From an uncultured Gilliamella sp. (GTDB lineage Bacteria; Pseudomonadota; Gammaproteobacteria; Enterobacterales; Orbaceae): DNA of 48,669 nucleotides. The notes under the pieces were generated by a model. That model was not told the origin of the DNA and made no database searches. It saw only the letters and a list, made by a program, of their open reading frames with translations. Positions 34,974 to 45,303 of the stretch are shown here, piece by piece (positions within the stretch are counted from its first letter, which is position 1; every line of letters starts with the position of its first letter). The stretch lies in contig CALYPG010000020.1 in NCBI GenBank assembly GCA_945271295.1, positions 1-48,669 of the forward strand, in the 5' to 3' direction. The position numbers and the translations under genes were made by a program.

Positions 34974-37658
34974 ATGCGAATAAGTCTTAATTTAATCATT
35001 ATCTCTATGCTTATGATTATTACATTAAGTTATCAATGTGCTTATGCCTCTGATATAACTTCATCAGTGGCAGCTATTGATATTGATAGTAATAAAATAA
35101 TTGAATTAAAGGATGGTACCAAAGTTCGCGAGATTATTAATAATCAACAACGAAGCCTTTATCAAATCGCACTTTTAAGCCATATTTCTGTTGATGAACT
35201 GCGCAACATGAATGCAGGGCGTTATGATAAAAAAGATAAGGTTGAGATTGGTGAACGTCTTGTGCTTCCTTTAAATTCTCCACTTTTACCAGCAATGAAA
35301 AATGCAGATTCCAATGTATCGGACAAATATGCTAATTTACCTAAGTTGGGTTCAGACGATAGCTATGATATCAAACAGGAAAAAGATCCGTTAGCGACCC
35401 AGATCGCTACAGCACTACAGACAATAACATCAGTAAACTGGAAAGAAATAACATCTTCAAAAAATGGTGGCATAGCTGGACATTTAAAAAATAAAGGGAA
35501 AGATTATGCCGAAAATTACGTTCGTAATGGTGTTAAGACGCAGCTTGTTGATCCTTTGCGTAATGCTACTCAAGACTTTTTAGGACTTTTTGGAACAGCC
35601 CAATTACAGTTTGATATAAGTGATAAAGGTGAATTCAATAATCTAAATTTCAAACTATTTAGTCCTTGGTATGATTCCGATAATACCTTGATATTTAGCC
35701 AATTGTCATTTCAAGAATATGAACACAATCGTAAGATTGGTAACTTTGGTCTTGGTCAACGATGGGATGTAGCCGATAAAAAATGGTTACTTGGTTATAA
35801 TGTATTCCTGGATCACGATTTCCAACGTGCACACAATCGTTTAGGTGTTGGTGCAGAAGCTTGGACTGACTATATGAAATTAGCAGTTAACTATTATCAT
35901 CCACTATCAAAGTGGAAAGATTCACGAGATTTTGATGATTATTTAGAACGTCCAGCAAAAGGATATGATATTCGTTTTCAAGGTTATTTGCCACAATACC
36001 CACAATTAGGTGGTTCATTAAAGTATGAGCAATATTTTGGTGACAAAGTGGCTTTATTTGGTAAAGATAATCTACAGAAAAATCCTAAAGCTGCTACCGT
36101 TGGTGTTGATTATACGCCTGTTCCTCTTTTCACCATTAAAGCAGAACATAAAATAGGGCAAAGCAATAAAAAAATGACAAATGCTTCGTTGACTATGAAC
36201 TACCGTATTGGGACACCGTTAAAAGATCAGTTAGATCCTGATATGGTTCAAGCCGCGCGTACTTTAAAAGGTAGTCGTTATGATTTAGTGGATCGTAATA
36301 ATTATATTGTTCTTGAATATAAAGAGAAAAAACTTAGTGTTGATTTAGGTCTTGAACGTCTTCAATTAATTGAAGGCAATGCTTATGGCGTAAATGTTGC
36401 TGTCCACAATGCTAAAGGGCTAAGTAAAGTAGAATGGATTGGAGACATGTTAGAAATTGATGCTGGTGGTGGGTTCTTCTGTCACGCGACCAGTATTTGT
36501 ACTTCATCTAATTGGTCTGTTCCACAAGCGGATGCAAATAATTGGATGATTGTTGCACCTAATTATGTTGATCAAAATGGGGAACGTCTGCCATTAAATA
36601 CCAATGGTAAATATACTCTATCTGTCAAAGTGGTTGACACTAAAGGACGGTCAGCGATTTCTAATTCCGTTACTTTTGAGGTTTTACCTGATTTGGCTTT
36701 ACGTAAACTCTCAGCATACGCTATCGATAACGGTGGAACAAAAACAACTAGTCCAACTCAAACGGCAGATGGTTCGCATGGTTTGACATTATTGGCAAGT
36801 CTTGTTCAACTTAAAACAGCGAATGGTTCTATCGATTCTGATAACGATATCAATGGATTTAGTGATGAAGCACTGATGAATAGTTTACCGGCAACGTTTA
36901 AAACTGTACAACAAAACTGGAAAGTGACAAGTAACGGTACAAAAATTGCGCTAGTTGATGGTACATCCGGAGCAGTAACATCCTGCCCTTCAGCAGATCC
37001 TTGTGTTATTATTAAAGCTATTGAAAAAGTGAAAAATGGTCAACAAGTACCATCTAATTTTGCAACGGCGGCAGGCACAGTAGTTGTAGGTGATACTTAT
37101 ACATTAGATGTGGCTTCAAATGTTGAAGGTGTTGTTGATTTTGCTATGTCGGTAGATCAATTGGGTGAATCAAATAAAGTAAAAGTTGCTTTTACTGGAG
37201 GGCAAGCAAGTGTGATCAAAATTTACAAAGGCGATGTTTTAGTTGCTAGTGAACAAGGGAACGCACTTGTATTTGATGCTAATGGTCCAAAAGAATGGAA
37301 AATTGATAATGATTATCATGTCAAAGCTTTTGCTTCCGACGGTATTACAGAAATTAATAACCCATTTATTATCTGGTCACTTGTTGGTTCAAATGAAACT
37401 GCATGCCCACCATCTCATGCAACTCAATTGCCAGATGCTAATGCAAATCCTTCTGGTCCTTGGTTTAATGTTGCCATGGGGGTAAATGCTCACTATAAAA
37501 TAAGAAATAACACTAATAGTTATGCAACTTCGCGTACAAGTATTTCGCCTATAGGCGGAGCTCCAACTTCTTTGTTTGATTTAAATCCAATAAATTTACC
37601 GCAGTCAGCGTGTGCAGGTGATCAAGGATTTAAATTGCAAGTAGTTGTTAACAATTAA
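34974..37658 (+). CDS. Inverse autotransporter adhesin (intimin/invasin, SinH-like)
   Basis: This 894-residue protein has a signal peptide at residues 1-25 (cut after CAYA). A LysM-like module follows at about 45-105 (SLYQIALLSHISVDELRNMN, GERLVLPL). The inverse autotransporter beta-barrel spans about 155-440, with typical signatures such as FGTAQLQFDISDKGEFNN, GLGQRW and NVFLDHDF. The barrel sits in the outer membrane and the C-terminal ~440 residues are exported as a passenger. The passenger holds Ig-like beta modules and paired cysteines (FFCHATSIC, SCPSADPC). It is probably a host- or biofilm-adhesion protein. It is followed by a secreted companion. The C-terminus is intact. Confidence 0.88.
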   Translation: MRISLNLIIISMLMIITLSYQCAYASDITSSVAAIDIDSNKIIELKDGTKVREIINNQQRSLYQIALLSHISVDELRNMNAGRYDKKDKVEIGERLVLPLNSPLLPAMKNADSNVSDKYANLPKLGSDDSYDIKQEKDPLATQIATALQTITSVNWKEITSSKNGGIAGHLKNKGKDYAENYVRNGVKTQLVDPLRNATQDFLGLFGTAQLQFDISDKGEFNNLNFKLFSPWYDSDNTLIFSQLSFQEYEHNRKIGNFGLGQRWDVADKKWLLGYNVFLDHDFQRAHNRLGVGAEAWTDYMKLAVNYYHPLSKWKDSRDFDDYLERPAKGYDIRFQGYLPQYPQLGGSLKYEQYFGDKVALFGKDNLQKNPKAATVGVDYTPVPLFTIKAEHKIGQSNKKMTNASLTMNYRIGTPLKDQLDPDMVQAARTLKGSRYDLVDRNNYIVLEYKEKKLSVDLGLERLQLIEGNAYGVNVAVHNAKGLSKVEWIGDMLEIDAGGGFFCHATSICTSSNWSVPQADANNWMIVAPNYVDQNGERLPLNTNGKYTLSVKVVDTKGRSAISNSVTFEVLPDLALRKLSAYAIDNGGTKTTSPTQTADGSHGLTLLASLVQLKTANGSIDSDNDINGFSDEALMNSLPATFKTVQQNWKVTSNGTKIALVDGTSGAVTSCPSADPCVIIKAIEKVKNGQQVPSNFATAAGTVVVGDTYTLDVASNVEGVVDFAMSVDQLGESNKVKVAFTGGQASVIKIYKGDVLVASEQGNALVFDANGPKEWKIDNDYHVKAFASDGITEINNPFIIWSLVGSNETACPPSHATQLPDANANPSGPWFNVAMGVNAHYKIRNNTNSYATSRTSISPIGGAPTSLFDLNPINLPQSACAGDQGFKLQVVVNN

Positions 37659-37785
37659 GTCATAAATTAATTAATCAATTATGATTATTAGTTTCTGGTA
37701 ATTAAAAATGGATAAACCCCAATACGGTAATTATACAAAATATAAGGGGAGATAATTCAATAAATGAAAAGTGGGAAGATTAAAA

Positions 37786-38844
37786 ATGAAATATTTGACA
37801 ATTAAAAAAATCGCGTTTGGTTTATTTTTAGCGGTTTATGCTACAAATAGCGTGTTTGCTGCACAAACCGCTACAGCTAGTAAAGCCATTCAAGGTAATG
37901 CACCAGTTCTTAGATGGGAAGCCGGTAAAACAGATCATACTGTTAATGTGGTAATTGGTAGTGATGCAGCAGGGACGTCTATTAATGAAGCTAGAAACCT
38001 AAAAGTTGGTGACTATATTGTTATCAAATATGATCTATATGATGTAGATGGTGATCTCGACAATGGTACCGTAGCACCGACCTTAAAAGTTTTCGTAAAA
38101 AAACCAGGCGAGACTGCTTGGTCCGCACAGAGAGTTACAGCAGAAACCGCTGATGGAAGGATATCATTTAAAATAACAGACGATTTTGCTGGAGTAACAA
38201 AAATCGGTTTTCAACTTTTAGAAACAACACAATATGGAGATCCTGCTGTTAATCAATGGCTAGCTGTTACTGATATTTGGGAATCAACTGCTCCAAAACA
38301 AGTTGCATATGATAAAAATGATGAGACTAACCATGGTGCGCTAACAGACCTTGGTGACGATCTTCATGGTCCTGGTCATCAAGATTTTGGTAGTATTACA
38401 AAGGGGCCTGTTGAATCAAGTAATGTGAAAATTGGTATTTTTAAATATGATACACGTAGTAACGCCCTAGCTGACCCTTTAGTCGATTATTCTCGTAGTA
38501 GTACTGCAATACCAAAATATGGAGATGTATTTAAAGCCATAGTGTGGCTTGAAGATAATCGTGGTACTACTGATAAATATGATCTAAATATAGATACTGA
38601 TTTATCTTCTAACTACAAATATGAATGGAAGCTTACCGGTACTTATCAGACTGTTGCTGCCGTAGATGTTGCATTGACATCAGCACAAGGAGTAAGCACT
38701 AGTCAGGGTGCACCCACAGATTCAAACGATCTAATTAGGTTAGGCGTTGAACAACCTAGCTCTTCTTCTAAACACAATAATATGTATCCAAGTGACTATA
38801 AAGCTGGTGCACAAGGCTACAAACTAAAGGTTTCAACAAAATAA
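37786..38844 (+). CDS. Secreted autotransporter-associated protein (SinI-like)
   Basis: This protein has 352 residues if started at ATG 37786, which gives a clean signal peptide (MKYLTIKKIAFGLFLAVYATNS then VFAAQ). The in-frame GTG at 37771 is less likely. The mature protein is beta-rich without cysteines and contains two Ig-like stretches (for example VGDYIVIKYDLYDVDGDLD). It lies about 130 bp after the inverse autotransporter, on the same strand and before a shared terminator. The arrangement resembles SinH-SinI in Salmonella, where the second gene encodes a secreted partner. Family membership is judged from memory and moderate. Confidence 0.68.
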   Translation: MKYLTIKKIAFGLFLAVYATNSVFAAQTATASKAIQGNAPVLRWEAGKTDHTVNVVIGSDAAGTSINEARNLKVGDYIVIKYDLYDVDGDLDNGTVAPTLKVFVKKPGETAWSAQRVTAETADGRISFKITDDFAGVTKIGFQLLETTQYGDPAVNQWLAVTDIWESTAPKQVAYDKNDETNHGALTDLGDDLHGPGHQDFGSITKGPVESSNVKIGIFKYDTRSNALADPLVDYSRSSTAIPKYGDVFKAIVWLEDNRGTTDKYDLNIDTDLSSNYKYEWKLTGTYQTVAAVDVALTSAQGVSTSQGAPTDSNDLIRLGVEQPSSSSKHNNMYPSDYKAGAQGYKLKVSTK

Positions 38845-38870
38845 CAATAAAAAGTTGTTTTATGTATAAC

Positions 38871-38902
38871 AAACAAAACCACTCTTTGGAGTGGTTTTGT
38901 TT
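38871..38902 (+). terminator. Strong rho-independent terminator
   Basis: A perfect 14-bp stem, AAACAAAACCACTC / GAGTGGTTTTGTTT, has a TTTG loop and ends in a T-rich tail. It closes the inverse autotransporter operon 27 bases after the last stop. Confidence 0.9.
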
Positions 38903-39770
38903 ATAGAGTCAATTTATGCTTTTATGTTTCAGATATAATTATTAGTAACTTTTCTAAGTTTATCTGCAACAAAAAGATATTAGTCTCCTACTATATCAAA
39001 TTATTAAATAGTTGTTCAGGATTTTAACTACTATAATCTGTTGGCAATCTTTCCATTATTTCTTATTCTTTATTCAATATTTGCACAAGTAACAATTATC
39101 AAATGATAAGCAAAAATCAGCTATTAAACTGAGAGACATTCAAATCCAATTAGATCAAGTTAAACAGTTATAACGTCATGTAATAATCCGCTTGTTTGTT
39201 CTAAGTACTATTATATTGCCATGAAATATAAATCATGGTGGGTTGACAATATGACAGGAATCTTTTGTTACGCCTAATCTAGCACAACGAATATAATTGG
39301 TAACGGATATGGAAAATGGATCAAATTAACTATAGGTAATTAAATATAAGCCAAACCTTTTATATCTAGAAAATGAATAATACTTAAATTTGTAGCAATT
39401 TTCTTTTTAAGAATCGCATTTTGATTCAATTAGAACTAGCAAAAATATAGAATTATTCATTATAAAATAAGCCCGTTTATGTATTTTAGTGCTATAATGC
39501 TATTAATTCTTATTGTAGATAAAGTATGTTGGTATGCAATTGGGATTGAAGCCTACTAAAACAGCACAAAAATAGAAGACCTGCTGTTTAACTGATTAAT
39601 TTTTTAACTTATTAAATTTGATTATTTTATTCTTAATCAATATACAACAGTATTAATCTTGATATAGCCTACCATCTAATATCTTTATTTCGATTTGTCG
39701 CATTGAGTTATTCATTTTTCATTTTGGTTGTATAAAAGTTAAAATCTTTTCAATATTTAAAGGTATCAAA
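38903..39770. other. Long non-coding region with vestigial coding traces
   Basis: About 870 bp hold no intact gene. A 26-codon stop-to-stop frame at 39093-39170 (begins QLSND, ends QVKQL) looks like the helical C-terminus of a lost protein. A short frame after ATG 39222 (MKYKSWW) stops after 18 codons. A hairpin at 39559-39589 (AAACAGCA / TGCTGTTT) precedes a T-run. The region looks like a decayed insertion, but its origin is not recognisable. Confidence 0.45.
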
Positions 39771-40103
39771 ATGCATTCATATTTATTGCTTTTTTTAGCT
39801 ATTATTTGTGAAGTTATTGCAACTTCTTCATTAAAATTATCCAATGGTTTTACCAATCTTATCTTTTCAATTGTTACCATTATTGGTTATAGTGCATCAT
39901 TTTATATCCTTTCATTAGCATTAAAGACTATCCCTGTTGGCATTGCTTATGCAATTTGGTCAGGAATTGGCATTGTTTTAATTAGTATAATTGCTTGGCT
40001 TTTTTTAAAGCAAACGTTAGATTTAGCTGCTTTAATTGGGATGGGGTTTATTATGTTTGGGGTGATTATTATTAATATATTTTCAAAAGTATCTGGGCAC
40101 TAA
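39771..40103 (+). CDS. EmrE-like small multidrug resistance transporter
   Basis: This 110-residue protein has four membrane helices of the SMR family. The essential proton- and drug-binding Glu14 is present in LAIICEVIATSSLK. GIAYAIWSGIGIV is helix 3 of the drug-exporting branch, with the conserved Trp. It works as an antiparallel dimer that exports quaternary cations in exchange for protons. AAAGG lies before the ATG. The gene is monocistronic, between two long non-coding regions. The guanidinium-exporter (Gdx) branch is less likely. Confidence 0.92.
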   Translation: MHSYLLLFLAIICEVIATSSLKLSNGFTNLIFSIVTIIGYSASFYILSLALKTIPVGIAYAIWSGIGIVLISIIAWLFLKQTLDLAALIGMGFIMFGVIIINIFSKVSGH

Positions 40104-40537
40104 CCATCAAATTTAAACAGATTATATATATACTGTTAAAAATGTGATTGAATATGAGTTTGTAACTTTCGTGATTATGATTTACTTTTGAAGTAAGCTG
40201 TTTAAATACTCAAAACTAATTGTTTTTATATATATATTAATAATAGATTTTGTTAATCTCTGGTTTTTAGCATTCAATTCTAGATTTTCATCATCATCAA
40301 ATTTAAATTAACTACAATCAATAATAATCATTGTTCTCTCTTACTGACTAAAATCAAATGGTCACAGTTTATATTTGGATTATTTTATTTACTCACTTAT
40401 TAATAATTGATCTATAAAAAAATATTGCTTAAGTATATACTCTTTCTAATCTAATAGGTTTCCATACTTGTTAGTTAAGTAAGGAACATTACAATTTTAA
40501 TGCATAGTTTTAACTAATATTTCAAGGATTAAGTAGT
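40104..40537. other. Non-coding region before the YhcH gene
   Basis: About 430 very AT-rich bases hold no gene. I found no KdgR, CRP or ExuR-type operator and no clear hairpin, so the regulation of the following sugar-acid pair is not visible. Confidence 0.4.
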
Positions 40538-41008
40538 ATGATTATAGGCAATATTAATCATTTAGAATTAGTACCATATTTACCAGCTAAAATTAAACAA
40601 GCAATTGAGTATATAAAAGATAACATTAATAATAATACTCCAGTAGGACGTTATGATATTGAAGGCGACAAAATCTATTTAATGGTATCTGATAGTACTA
40701 CTCGTTACATTTACGAAGCAAATCCGGAGTACCATAATAAATATATTGATGTGCAAATTGTCTTAGCGGGTAAAGAGGGTATGGCAATTAGTACCTTACC
40801 TCCGCATACAAACATATCAGATAACCAATTAACGGACAATGATATTGCTTTTGTTGAAACGCCTAACGAAGAGACCATGCTAGTATTACAATCAAACGAT
40901 TTTATTGTAATTTTTCCCCATGAAGTGCATAAGCCTCTTTGTGCTATTGATAATAAAATTGCAACTGTACGTAAAGTTGTGGTAAAAATTGCATTGGATT
41001 ATTTGTAA
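40538..41008 (+). CDS. YhcH/YjgK/YiaL family sugar-processing protein
   Basis: This 156-residue cupin-like protein is of the DUF386 (YhcH/TabA) family. It shows GRYDIEGDKIYLMVSD near the N-terminus, EYHNKYIDVQIVLAGKEGM in the middle and FPHEVHKP with the metal-binding His near the end. Members are proposed anomerases or isomerases that help sugar-acid or sialic-acid catabolism. It is 26 bp upstream of kdgK, suggesting a role in the 2-keto-3-deoxygluconate branch. Confidence 0.9.
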   Translation: MIIGNINHLELVPYLPAKIKQAIEYIKDNINNNTPVGRYDIEGDKIYLMVSDSTTRYIYEANPEYHNKYIDVQIVLAGKEGMAISTLPPHTNISDNQLTDNDIAFVETPNEETMLVLQSNDFIVIFPHEVHKPLCAIDNKIATVRKVVVKIALDYL

Positions 41009-41034
41009 TTAAAGCAAGGATAAAAGGTAATAAC

Positions 41035-41970
41035 ATGACGACCCAAATCGCTGTAATTGGCGAATGTATGATTGAACTATCCATCAAACCTGATTCAACA
41101 ACCCGCAGTTTTGGTGGTGATACACTTAATACTTCAGTTTATTTATCACGTTTATTGAAGGATAAAGATTTTTCGATTCATTATGTGACAGGACTAGGAA
41201 CCGATCCGTTTAGTCAAGAAATGCTCGATAGTTGGCAACAAGAAAACATCAAAACGGATTTGGTACAAAAAATGCCAGACAAAATGCCAGGACTTTATTC
41301 AATTGTCACTGATGAACAAGGTGAACGTTCCTTTTATTATTGGCGTAATGATGCAGCAGCAAAATTTTGGTTAAAAACAGCCCAAACAGCTAATATTTCC
41401 AAGCAAATTGCTCAGTGTGATTATGTTTATTTAAGTGGTATTAGTATTGCGATTCTTGATGCGGACAGTATTCTTAAATTGCTTGATGTACTCAAAAAAG
41501 TTAAGGCAAATGGTGGAAAGGTTATTTTTGACAATAACTTTCGTCCGCGTTTATGGGCTAGTTTAGATTTAGCCCGCAGTGTTTATGCAGATATTCTTTC
41601 CTATACAGATATTGCTTTTTTAACGTTAGATGATGAGGACTTGTTATGGGGTAAATTACCTTATGAACAGGTTATTGAACGGACTAAAAATTATGGTGTA
41701 AGCGAAATTGTTATTAAACGTGGTAGTGATAGCTGTATAATTGAAGCAACAGAAGGGCGTTTTGATGTTCCTGCTAATAAAATAGCTAAAGAACAAATAG
41801 TGGATACTACTGCAGCAGGTGATTCATTTAGTGCAGGTTATTTAGCTGCAAGGCTCAGTGGCAAAACTCCATCACAATCAGCCGTTCAAGGTCACTTGGT
41901 GGCGGGTACTATTATTCAGTATCGTGGGGCCATTATCCCATTAAATGTCACACCAAAATTACTCGATTAA
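41035..41970 (+). CDS. kdgK: 2-dehydro-3-deoxygluconokinase
   Basis: This 311-residue PfkB-family kinase phosphorylates 2-keto-3-deoxygluconate to KDPG for cleavage by an aldolase. The N-terminal GECMIELS and FGGDTLNTSVYLSRL segments match KdgK. The PfkB C-terminal signature is DTTAAGDSFSAGY, with catalytic Asp263. The N-terminal Gly-Gly motif for sugar binding is present. It is co-transcribed with a YhcH-family gene. No kdgA or uronate isomerase gene is in the window. Confidence 0.92.
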   Translation: MTTQIAVIGECMIELSIKPDSTTRSFGGDTLNTSVYLSRLLKDKDFSIHYVTGLGTDPFSQEMLDSWQQENIKTDLVQKMPDKMPGLYSIVTDEQGERSFYYWRNDAAAKFWLKTAQTANISKQIAQCDYVYLSGISIAILDADSILKLLDVLKKVKANGGKVIFDNNFRPRLWASLDLARSVYADILSYTDIAFLTLDDEDLLWGKLPYEQVIERTKNYGVSEIVIKRGSDSCIIEATEGRFDVPANKIAKEQIVDTTAAGDSFSAGYLAARLSGKTPSQSAVQGHLVAGTIIQYRGAIIPLNVTPKLLD

Positions 41971-41980
41971 ATCAATCTGA

Positions 41981-42012
41981 TAACAACGGTTACTTATTAA
42001 TGACCGTTGTTA
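41981..42012 (+). terminator. Terminator after kdgK
   Basis: TAACAACGGT (41981-41990) and ACCGTTGTTA (42003-42012) make a perfect 10-bp stem with a 12-base loop, 11 bases after the kdgK stop. Confidence 0.65.
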
Positions 42013-42139
42013 ATTTGAATTAATAGCGATAAAAATTATTAAAATCCTTATCAATATATAAACTGCCAAAGATTACCAATATAGATATTTTAATAGTACT
42101 ATCAGCAATAAAATTTAGCTTAAAGTGACAGTTATTTTC

Positions 42140-42176
42140 GTAAAGAAGTTTCAGGAAAGCATTATGTTTTAGTATA
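42140..42176 (-). repeat. 37-bp dispersed repeat, copy 4 (inverted)
   Basis: The sequence GTAAAGAAGTTTCAGG and on to AGTATA is the reverse complement of copy 2 at 33 of 37 positions. It lies between the kdgK terminator and the uvrA promoter. Confidence 0.75.
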
Positions 42177-42227
42177 AATTGCATAAAAAACATATTCTAA
42201 GATTTAATAGTATATTTCAATTATTAA

Positions 42228-42247
42228 TACTGGTATAATATACAGTT
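42228..42247 (+). promoter_or_regulatory. LexA (SOS) box over the uvrA promoter
   Basis: TACTGGTATAATATACAGTT fits the LexA consensus (CTGT-N8-ACAG) with one change (CTGG). It also contains an extended -10, TGGTATAAT, at 42231-42239. LexA bound here would block the uvrA promoter, as in E. coli. The ATG is 45 bases downstream. Confidence 0.8.
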
Positions 42248-42292
42248 AATCTATTATTTAAATTGTCTAAAAAACATACTTAAGAAGAGATC

Positions 42293-45133
42293 ATGTCAAT
42301 TAAAGATATCGATATTCGTGGTGCGAGAACGCACAATCTAAAAAATATAAATGTGATTATTCCTCGGGATAAATTAGTAGTGATTACTGGACTTTCCGGA
42401 TCAGGGAAGTCTTCACTAGCATTTGATACACTCTATGCAGAAGGTCAACGGCGCTATGTAGAGTCATTATCAGCTTATGCTCGCCAGTTTTTATCGCTAA
42501 TGGAAAAACCAGATGTTGATCATATTGAAGGATTATCACCAGCGATTTCAATTGAACAAAAATCGACATCGCATAATCCTCGTTCAACAGTGGGAACCAT
42601 AACAGAGATTTATGATTATCTGCGTTTGCTTTTTGCACGGATTGGTGAGCCTCGTTGCCCGAATCACAATTTACCATTAGCGGCGCAAACAGTATCGCAA
42701 ATGGTCGATAGCATTATGGCATTACCCACTGAAAACCGTTATATGCTGCTTGCGCCAGTTGTTACTGAACGTAAAGGTGAGTTTGTAAAATTATTTGAAC
42801 AGCTTGCCGCCAGTGGTTATATTCGGGTAAGAGTTGATGGTGATGTCTATGATCTTTCCGATCCGCCTACGCTTGAATTACAAAAAAAACATACTATTGA
42901 AGTTGTGGTTGACCGATTTCGTATCCGTGACGACCTCAAATTAAGGCTAGCAGAGTCGATCGAAACCGCACTTGCAATTACCAATGGTATTGTCAAAGTA
43001 GCTAATCTAGATGATCCAAATGCCGAAGAGCAGATATTTTCCGCTAATTTTGCTTGTCCAATATGTGGATATAGCATTTCTGAACTTGAACCAAGATTGT
43101 TCTCATTCAATAATCCGGCTGGTGCGTGTCCTGAATGTGATGGTTTAGGGGTACAACAATATTTTGATCCTAAGCGGATAGTATTAATGCCAGAAGTATC
43201 ATTGGCTGCGGGTGCAATAAAAGGTTGGGATCGCCGTAATTTTTATTATTTTCAAATGATAAAGTCATTAGCTGATCATTATAAGTTTGATATTGATCAA
43301 CCTTATGCCAAATTACCTGAAAAGATCAAAGATATTTTATTAAATGGCTCAGGAACGAATGAAATTCAGTTTGTTTACACCAATGATCGTGGTGATGTTG
43401 TCAAACGCCAACATCCATTTGAGGGAATTATCAATAATCTAGCTCGTCGTTATAAAGAAACAGAATCCCAAACAGTGCGTGAGGAACTTGCTAAGTATAT
43501 CAGTAATCGGCCTTGCCCAACTTGTGGTGGTTCGCGGTTGTGTACTAATGCACGACATGTGTTTATTAATGATACCAATCTACCCACTATCAGTGATCTA
43601 AGTACTCAACAAGCAAAAGATTTTTTTGATAAATTACATTTAACCGGCCAACGCGCACAAATTGCCGAAAAAATCTTAAAAGAAATTAATGACCGGTTAC
43701 AATTCTTGATCAATGTTGGACTTAACTATTTAACCTTATCTCGCTCTGCTGAAACACTTTCTGGTGGTGAAGCGCAACGAATTAGATTAGCTAGTCAAAT
43801 CGGTGCCGGACTGGTTGGCGTGATGTATGTGTTAGATGAACCTTCAATTGGGTTACATCAGCGCGATAATACTCGCTTAATCAATACATTAACCCATTTA
43901 CGTGATCTAGGTAATACCGTGATTGTGGTTGAGCACGATGAGGAAGCGATCATGGCCGCTGATTATGTCATCGATATTGGACCAGGAGCAGGTGTACATG
44001 GTGGTGAAGTGGTTGCACAAGGCACACCTAAGCAGATTATGGATTGTAAAACATCATTAACGGGGCAATATTTATCAGGTGAACAATGTATTGATATTCC
44101 AAAAACTCGTACTCCGATTGATAAAAAGCGCATGTTATCGTTAATTGGTGCAACAGGAAATAACCTCAAAAATGTTACTTTAAATATTCCTGTCGGTTTG
44201 TTTACTTGTATTACAGGGGTATCAGGATCAGGCAAATCGACACTTATCAATGATACTCTTTATCCTTTAGCTCAAAATGAGTTAAATGGTGCCGAAAAAA
44301 GCGAAATTGCACCATATAAAGCAATTAAAGGACTTAATTTCTTTGATAAAGTGATTGCTATTGACCAAAGTCCAATAGGGCGAACACCACGTTCTAACCC
44401 TGCCACTTATACAGGATTTTTCACTTCTATTCGTGAGCTGTATGCAGGTGTGCCAGAGTCTAGGGCTAGAGGATATAATCCAGGTCGTTTTAGTTTTAAT
44501 GTGAAAGGTGGTCGCTGTGAAGCTTGCCAAGGCGATGGTTTAATCAAGGTAGAAATGCACTTTTTGCCAGATATCTATGTGCCTTGTGATCAGTGTCATG
44601 GTGCTCGATACAATCGTGAAACACTCGAAATCAAATATAAAGGTAAATCAATTAACGAAATTCTTAATATGACCGTCGAAGAAGGACGAGAGTTTTTTGA
44701 TGCAGTACCTATGATTTCGCGAAAATTACAAACGTTAATTGATGTCGGGCTTTCTTATATTACTATTGGACAATCTGCAACCACCTTATCCGGAGGCGAA
44801 GCACAACGTGTTAAACTGGCCAAAGAGCTATCTAAACGTGATACCGGTAGTACATTATATATTTTAGATGAACCAACGACAGGCTTGCATTTTGCAGATG
44901 TTAAACAATTACTTGCGCAATTACACTCACTCAGGGATAAAGGTAATACCATAGTAGTAATTGAACACAACTTAGATGTTGTAAAAACAGCTGATTGGAT
45001 TATTGACTTAGGGCCAGAAGGGGGCGATGGTGGTGGTGAAATTATTGCTGAAGGTACTCCAGAAGAAGTGATTAAGTCCAAAAAATCATATACAGGTCAA
45101 TATTTAAAACCAATATTGGAAAAACATAAATAA
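42293..45133 (+). CDS. uvrA: Excinuclease ABC subunit A
   Basis: This 946-residue damage-recognition ATPase handles nucleotide excision repair. The first P-loop is GLSGSGKS (residues 33-40) and the second GVSGSGKST (about 640-648). Both ABC signatures are SGGEAQR. Zinc-module cysteines include CPICGY with CPECDG, and CEACQGDG with CPxQCHG-like CDQCHG. Full length and intact. SOS control is shown by the LexA box directly upstream. In many relatives ssb is divergent from uvrA, but here kdgK precedes it. Confidence 0.97.
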   Translation: MSIKDIDIRGARTHNLKNINVIIPRDKLVVITGLSGSGKSSLAFDTLYAEGQRRYVESLSAYARQFLSLMEKPDVDHIEGLSPAISIEQKSTSHNPRSTVGTITEIYDYLRLLFARIGEPRCPNHNLPLAAQTVSQMVDSIMALPTENRYMLLAPVVTERKGEFVKLFEQLAASGYIRVRVDGDVYDLSDPPTLELQKKHTIEVVVDRFRIRDDLKLRLAESIETALAITNGIVKVANLDDPNAEEQIFSANFACPICGYSISELEPRLFSFNNPAGACPECDGLGVQQYFDPKRIVLMPEVSLAAGAIKGWDRRNFYYFQMIKSLADHYKFDIDQPYAKLPEKIKDILLNGSGTNEIQFVYTNDRGDVVKRQHPFEGIINNLARRYKETESQTVREELAKYISNRPCPTCGGSRLCTNARHVFINDTNLPTISDLSTQQAKDFFDKLHLTGQRAQIAEKILKEINDRLQFLINVGLNYLTLSRSAETLSGGEAQRIRLASQIGAGLVGVMYVLDEPSIGLHQRDNTRLINTLTHLRDLGNTVIVVEHDEEAIMAADYVIDIGPGAGVHGGEVVAQGTPKQIMDCKTSLTGQYLSGEQCIDIPKTRTPIDKKRMLSLIGATGNNLKNVTLNIPVGLFTCITGVSGSGKSTLINDTLYPLAQNELNGAEKSEIAPYKAIKGLNFFDKVIAIDQSPIGRTPRSNPATYTGFFTSIRELYAGVPESRARGYNPGRFSFNVKGGRCEACQGDGLIKVEMHFLPDIYVPCDQCHGARYNRETLEIKYKGKSINEILNMTVEEGREFFDAVPMISRKLQTLIDVGLSYITIGQSATTLSGGEAQRVKLAKELSKRDTGSTLYILDEPTTGLHFADVKQLLAQLHSLRDKGNTIVVIEHNLDVVKTADWIIDLGPEGGDGGGEIIAEGTPEEVIKSKKSYTGQYLKPILEKHK

Positions 45134-45303
45134 AAATAACGATGATTATTTAAATAATTAAAAGATGAGTGAGCAATAATTTTGTTTGCTTTGGTAATGA
45201 TATGATTAATGACTAAAGTTGATTGTTTATGTTAAACTGCATAGGCTAATATCAATCATGATTATTAACCGAAAGTAAATTAATTTTATGAAGAGAGGTT
45301 ATT

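Larger units (their letters stand above)
41971..42292. other. kdgK-uvrA intergenic region
   Basis: These 320 bp hold the kdgK terminator (41981-42012), the 37-bp repeat copy 4 (42140-42176) and the uvrA LexA box and promoter (42228-42247). No gene is present. Confidence 0.6.
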
